A DNA stretch of 6,576 bases, taken from the NCBI GenBank assembly GCA_913043155.1, contig CAJWLY010000088.1, positions 1 through 6,576 of the forward strand, written 5' to 3'. The first letter of the stretch is position 1. Every line of letters starts with the position of its first letter. Positions 4,465 to 6,576 of the stretch are shown in pieces. The notes beneath the pieces were generated by a model. It ran no database searches. It was not told the origin of the DNA and was given only the letters and a program-made list of their open reading frames with translations. The position numbers were made by a program, and so were the translations under genes. This DNA is from an uncultured Nitrospinaceae bacterium (GTDB lineage: Bacteria > Nitrospinota > Nitrospinia > Nitrospinales > VA-1).

Positions 4465-5655
4465 ATGTACATAACTACAGAGGAGGATTTGATCGCCCTG
4501 TGTGAGCGATTAAAACAAAGCACCGTTTTGGCGCTCGACACTGAATTTGTTCGGGAAAAGACCTACTACCACCGTTTGGGTCTCATTCAGGTTGCTAGCG
4601 ATGGCGTTTGTGCCGTCATCGATCCTATCCAGATCCGCAACCTTGATCCTTTCTTGGATCTCATCCGCAATCCAAAAACGACAAAGGTATTTCATGCAGC
4701 CAGACAGGATTTGGAAATCCTGTATCGCTTGTCTGGGGACGTGGTACGCCCGGTGTTCGACACACAGATTGCTGCTTCAGTCGTTGGGTGGGGGCAGCAG
4801 ATATCTTTTCTCAAGATAGTTCACAAGGTTACCGGCAAGAAAATTCACAAATCCGAAACCTATACGGACTGGTGCCGGCGGCCGTTGAGTGAAAACCAGA
4901 TCGAGTACGCTCTTGATGATGTTCGCTACCTGTTCCCAGTATATGAGAAATTGATAAAGGTGTTGAGGAAGCTCAGCCGTGAGGAATGGCTGGCGGATGA
5001 GTTTAAGTTTCTGGAAGATCCGGAGAGTTTCGAGCCGCCTGGGCCGAAAAAACTTTTTATGCGGATCAAGAACGTTCGGTCTCTTGCCCCACGGAACCTT
5101 GCGGTGATGTGCGAACTGACAGCGTGGCGCCAACAAGAGGCGCAGACCCGGGATTGCCTGGCGAAACACATCATTCGCGACGAGTCGCTTCTGGAGATTG
5201 CCCGCAAAGCACCGAGAGACGAGCAAGGCCTCGACCACATTCGAGGATTCCACAGGAAAGAGGCTGCCCGCAGCAGCAAGGAGATTCTTGCGGCAATTCA
5301 AAGGGGATTGAAGATGCCTGAAGACCAGATCCCCCGATTACCTGAACTCGACGTCTATCGTTCGCCGCCTGGGGTCGAGGAACTGCTTGCTGCTTATGTC
5401 CAAGTTCGCGCCGCTGAGTTGAAGGTTGAGCCCACAGTGCTGGCTGATCGAAAAAAAATTCATGATTTCGTCAAGTGCTACGATCAGAATAAAAGTAGTA
5501 TAGAAGAGCATTTTTTGTACCGGGGTTGGCGAAAAGAAGGCATCGGCACCTTGCTCCATTCGGTCTTGAAAGGTGAGCGGTGCCTGACCATCAGCGAAGA
5601 AGGTCAATTGCAGGTTCTCCCTATGGACAGTGACAATTCCAAATCCTCCTCATAG
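4465..5655 (+). CDS. rnd: Ribonuclease D
   Basis: 3'-to-5' exoribonuclease of the DEDDy family, acting on the 3' ends of tRNA precursors and other small RNAs in the cytoplasm. The 396-aa length is close to E. coli RNase D (375). The exonuclease domain covers about residues 1-170 with all catalytic motifs: ExoI LDTEF (Asp25, Glu27), ExoII HAARQDLEIL (Asp82) and ExoIII YALDD (Tyr148, Asp152). The HRDC domain follows at about 208-290 (ELTAWRQQEAQTRDC to AAIQRGLKMP), then a degenerate second helical domain to about 375. ATG 4465 gives the family N-terminus (MYITTEEDLIALCERL). The Shine-Dalgarno is weak (GGGAAG), and a 17-codon frame beginning ATG 4421 overlaps the start. It may be transcribed with the small genes upstream or from its own unseen promoter. 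It converges on the TPR gene with a 34-bp gap and no clear terminator. Confidence 0.94.
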   Translation: MYITTEEDLIALCERLKQSTVLALDTEFVREKTYYHRLGLIQVASDGVCAVIDPIQIRNLDPFLDLIRNPKTTKVFHAARQDLEILYRLSGDVVRPVFDTQIAASVVGWGQQISFLKIVHKVTGKKIHKSETYTDWCRRPLSENQIEYALDDVRYLFPVYEKLIKVLRKLSREEWLADEFKFLEDPESFEPPGPKKLFMRIKNVRSLAPRNLAVMCELTAWRQQEAQTRDCLAKHIIRDESLLEIARKAPRDEQGLDHIRGFHRKEAARSSKEILAAIQRGLKMPEDQIPRLPELDVYRSPPGVEELLAAYVQVRAAELKVEPTVLADRKKIHDFVKCYDQNKSSIEEHFLYRGWRKEGIGTLLHSVLKGERCLTISEEGQLQVLPMDSDNSKSSS

Positions 5656-5689
5656 AAATTTCCAAGAGCAGTTTTACCGTATAAATTAT

Positions 5690-6286
5690 TTAATGTTTCG
5701 AAGTACCTTGAAGAGTCTTCCACCATTTTTCGAATTTTGGGTTGCTACGCAGGTTTTCAAGGTCGGGGTCGGTTTCAACTGATCTGAAGTTCTTGAACCC
5801 AAGCTCCACCGCACGCTGCAAGGCTTTCAAGGCGGAGTCGTCTTGTCCTGTTAGGGCGTGGTAGCAGGCCAGATTGTAATGGAGAGAGGGGTGCGATGGA
5901 TTGATCTTCTCCAGGGTGCTCAGGGTTTTTCTGGACTCATCAAACTTTTTTCCACTCAAGTAGGCGGTGCCCAGGTTAACGTAGGCTTCCTCGAAATTTT
6001 TATTGTGGTGCAGGGCCATTCTGTAATGGGTGACGGCCTCTTCCCAGTTACCCTTATTTAAAAACTTATTTCCTTCGTTGTAATGGAAAATCCCCATGCG
6101 TTTCTGGGCCTCCGGGTTGGAATGGTCGATCTCTTCCTCGCCATGGCTGTGGTCGCGCATGGATTCGTCTTTTTCTCTAGTGTGTGTGGACGAATCGAAT
6201 TGAACTTGGTCACCCACAATAAATAAAATTGCGGTGACAAATAGCAGGATGGGGGTAAACTTTATGTATTTGGGAGGAATGTGCAT
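5690..6286 (-). CDS. Membrane-anchored TPR protein
   Basis: A 198-residue protein with an N-terminal uncleaved signal anchor (hydrophobic residues 11-25, preceded by Lys6 and Lys9), so the bulk should face the periplasm. A polar His/Glu/Asp-rich linker (about 30-60, including HTREKDESMRDHSHGEEE) follows. Three tetratricopeptide repeats then occupy about 66-99 (YNEGNKFLNKGNWEEAVTHY), 100-133 (AYVNLGTAYLSGKKFDESRK) and 134-167 (HYNLACYHALTGQDDSALKAL). The end, with ELGFKNFRSVETDPDLENLR, is a common C-terminal cap of TPR proteins. TPR domains bind other proteins; the partner is unknown. No clear Shine-Dalgarno precedes ATG 6286, but later starts would lose the membrane anchor. It diverges from mutL across 154 bp and converges on rnd. 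Confidence 0.85.
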   Translation of the reverse strand: MHIPPKYIKFTPILLFVTAILFIVGDQVQFDSSTHTREKDESMRDHSHGEEEIDHSNPEAQKRMGIFHYNEGNKFLNKGNWEEAVTHYRMALHHNKNFEEAYVNLGTAYLSGKKFDESRKTLSTLEKINPSHPSLHYNLACYHALTGQDDSALKALQRAVELGFKNFRSVETDPDLENLRSNPKFEKWWKTLQGTSKH

Positions 6287-6353
6287 ACAACCAGTAAACG
6301 ATTAGCAAGCCCCAGCGTTGGCTTCTCCCGCGCCTGACTTATCTATCTTAGCA

Positions 6354-6365
6354 TTATCCGGATAA
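6354..6365. repeat. 12-bp perfect palindrome in the TPR-mutL divergent spacer
   Basis: TTATCCGGATAA is its own reverse complement and lies near the middle of the 154-bp region between two divergent genes. The position suits a dimeric regulator site, but no confident promoter pair could be located on either strand, and 12-bp palindromes occur by chance. Confidence 0.3.
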
Positions 6366-6440
6366 AGTATCTTGTGTTCGGATCGCTTTTGTTTTAAAAG
6401 TCCATTATTGGAAACCTGCCTCAACCCGTCTTGGAATCTT

Positions 6441-6576
6441 ATGCCTTATCTGGCTAGGAAAAAAAATAAATCGCGAGTGATGGTTCTACCCAACGAACTG
6501 GCCAACCAGATCGCTGCCGGCGAGGTAGTGGAACGGCCGATGTCGGTAGTCAAAGAACTAGTTGAAAACTCCATCG
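6441..6576 (+). CDS. mutL: DNA mismatch repair protein MutL (3' partial)
   Basis: The first 45 codons of MutL, the GHKL ATPase that links mismatch recognition by MutS to strand incision. The conserved N-terminus is unmistakable: VLPNELANQIAAGEVVERP followed by SVVKELVENSI. Glu39 and Asn43 correspond to E. coli MutL Glu29 (catalytic base) and Asn33 (metal ligand) of ATPase motif I. The frame is open at the right edge. The start is ambiguous: ATG 6441 has GGAA four nt upstream and adds a basic leader (MPYLARKKNKSRV), while ATG 6480 (residue 14) would give the usual short N-terminus but has no good Shine-Dalgarno. A run of eight A (6459-6466) lies between the two candidate starts. Confidence 0.95.
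   Translation, partial: MPYLARKKNKSRVMVLPNELANQIAAGEVVERPMSVVKELVENSI

Noticed and set aside
4777..5301. 174-codon minus-strand frame inside rnd
   Set aside because: It lies wholly within the RNase D gene, whose frame has all catalytic and HRDC motifs; the antisense product is Arg/Pro-rich shadow sequence.

Overview
This is a gene-dense chromosomal window from what looks like a free-living, diderm (Gram-negative-type) bacterium of roughly 50% GC. The diderm reading rests mainly on a small lipoprotein with a classical lipobox. The housekeeping genes (tsaB, rnd, mutL) are clearly bacterial. I cannot place the species. A Nitrospinota or deltaproteobacterium-like lineage is a guess from gene content and is not shown by the sequence. 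I see no transposase, integrase, phage gene, CRISPR array, rRNA or convincing tRNA.

Layout, left to right. The window opens inside a + strand integral-membrane methyltransferase of the isoprenylcysteine carboxyl methyltransferase (ICMT) type (3-587). It converges on a - strand multi-pass membrane protein of unknown function (634-1095). A divergent + strand FAD-dependent reductase of the geranylgeranyl-reductase family follows (1213-2496). It converges on a - strand pair, tsaB (2763-3452) then a DUF465/YdcH-like coiled-coil protein (2515-2742), which are probably co-transcribed from tsaB.

Upstream of tsaB lies the only long gene-poor stretch, 3453-3945. It holds several inverted repeats and a good sigma70-type promoter at 3821-3849. 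That promoter reads into a group of small + strand genes: a possible 32-codon upstream ORF (3858-3956), a 65-aa hypothetical protein (3946-4143) and a 50-aa lipoprotein (4186-4338) with a run of nine G in its coding sequence. RNase D (rnd, 4465-5655) follows. It converges on a - strand membrane-anchored TPR protein (5690-6286). After a 154-bp divergent spacer the window ends in the first 45 codons of mutL (6441 onward).

Functional picture: tsaB serves tRNA t6A modification, rnd tRNA 3'-end maturation, and mutL mismatch repair. The ICMT-like methyltransferase and the geranylgeranyl-reductase-like flavoprotein both belong to families that act on isoprenoid or other lipid-like substrates, but nothing here proves a shared pathway. 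The parts most worth a second look are the structured 3540-3945 spacer, the small gene whose ribosome-binding site sits in a hairpin inside an overlapping upstream ORF, and the poly-G lipoprotein.
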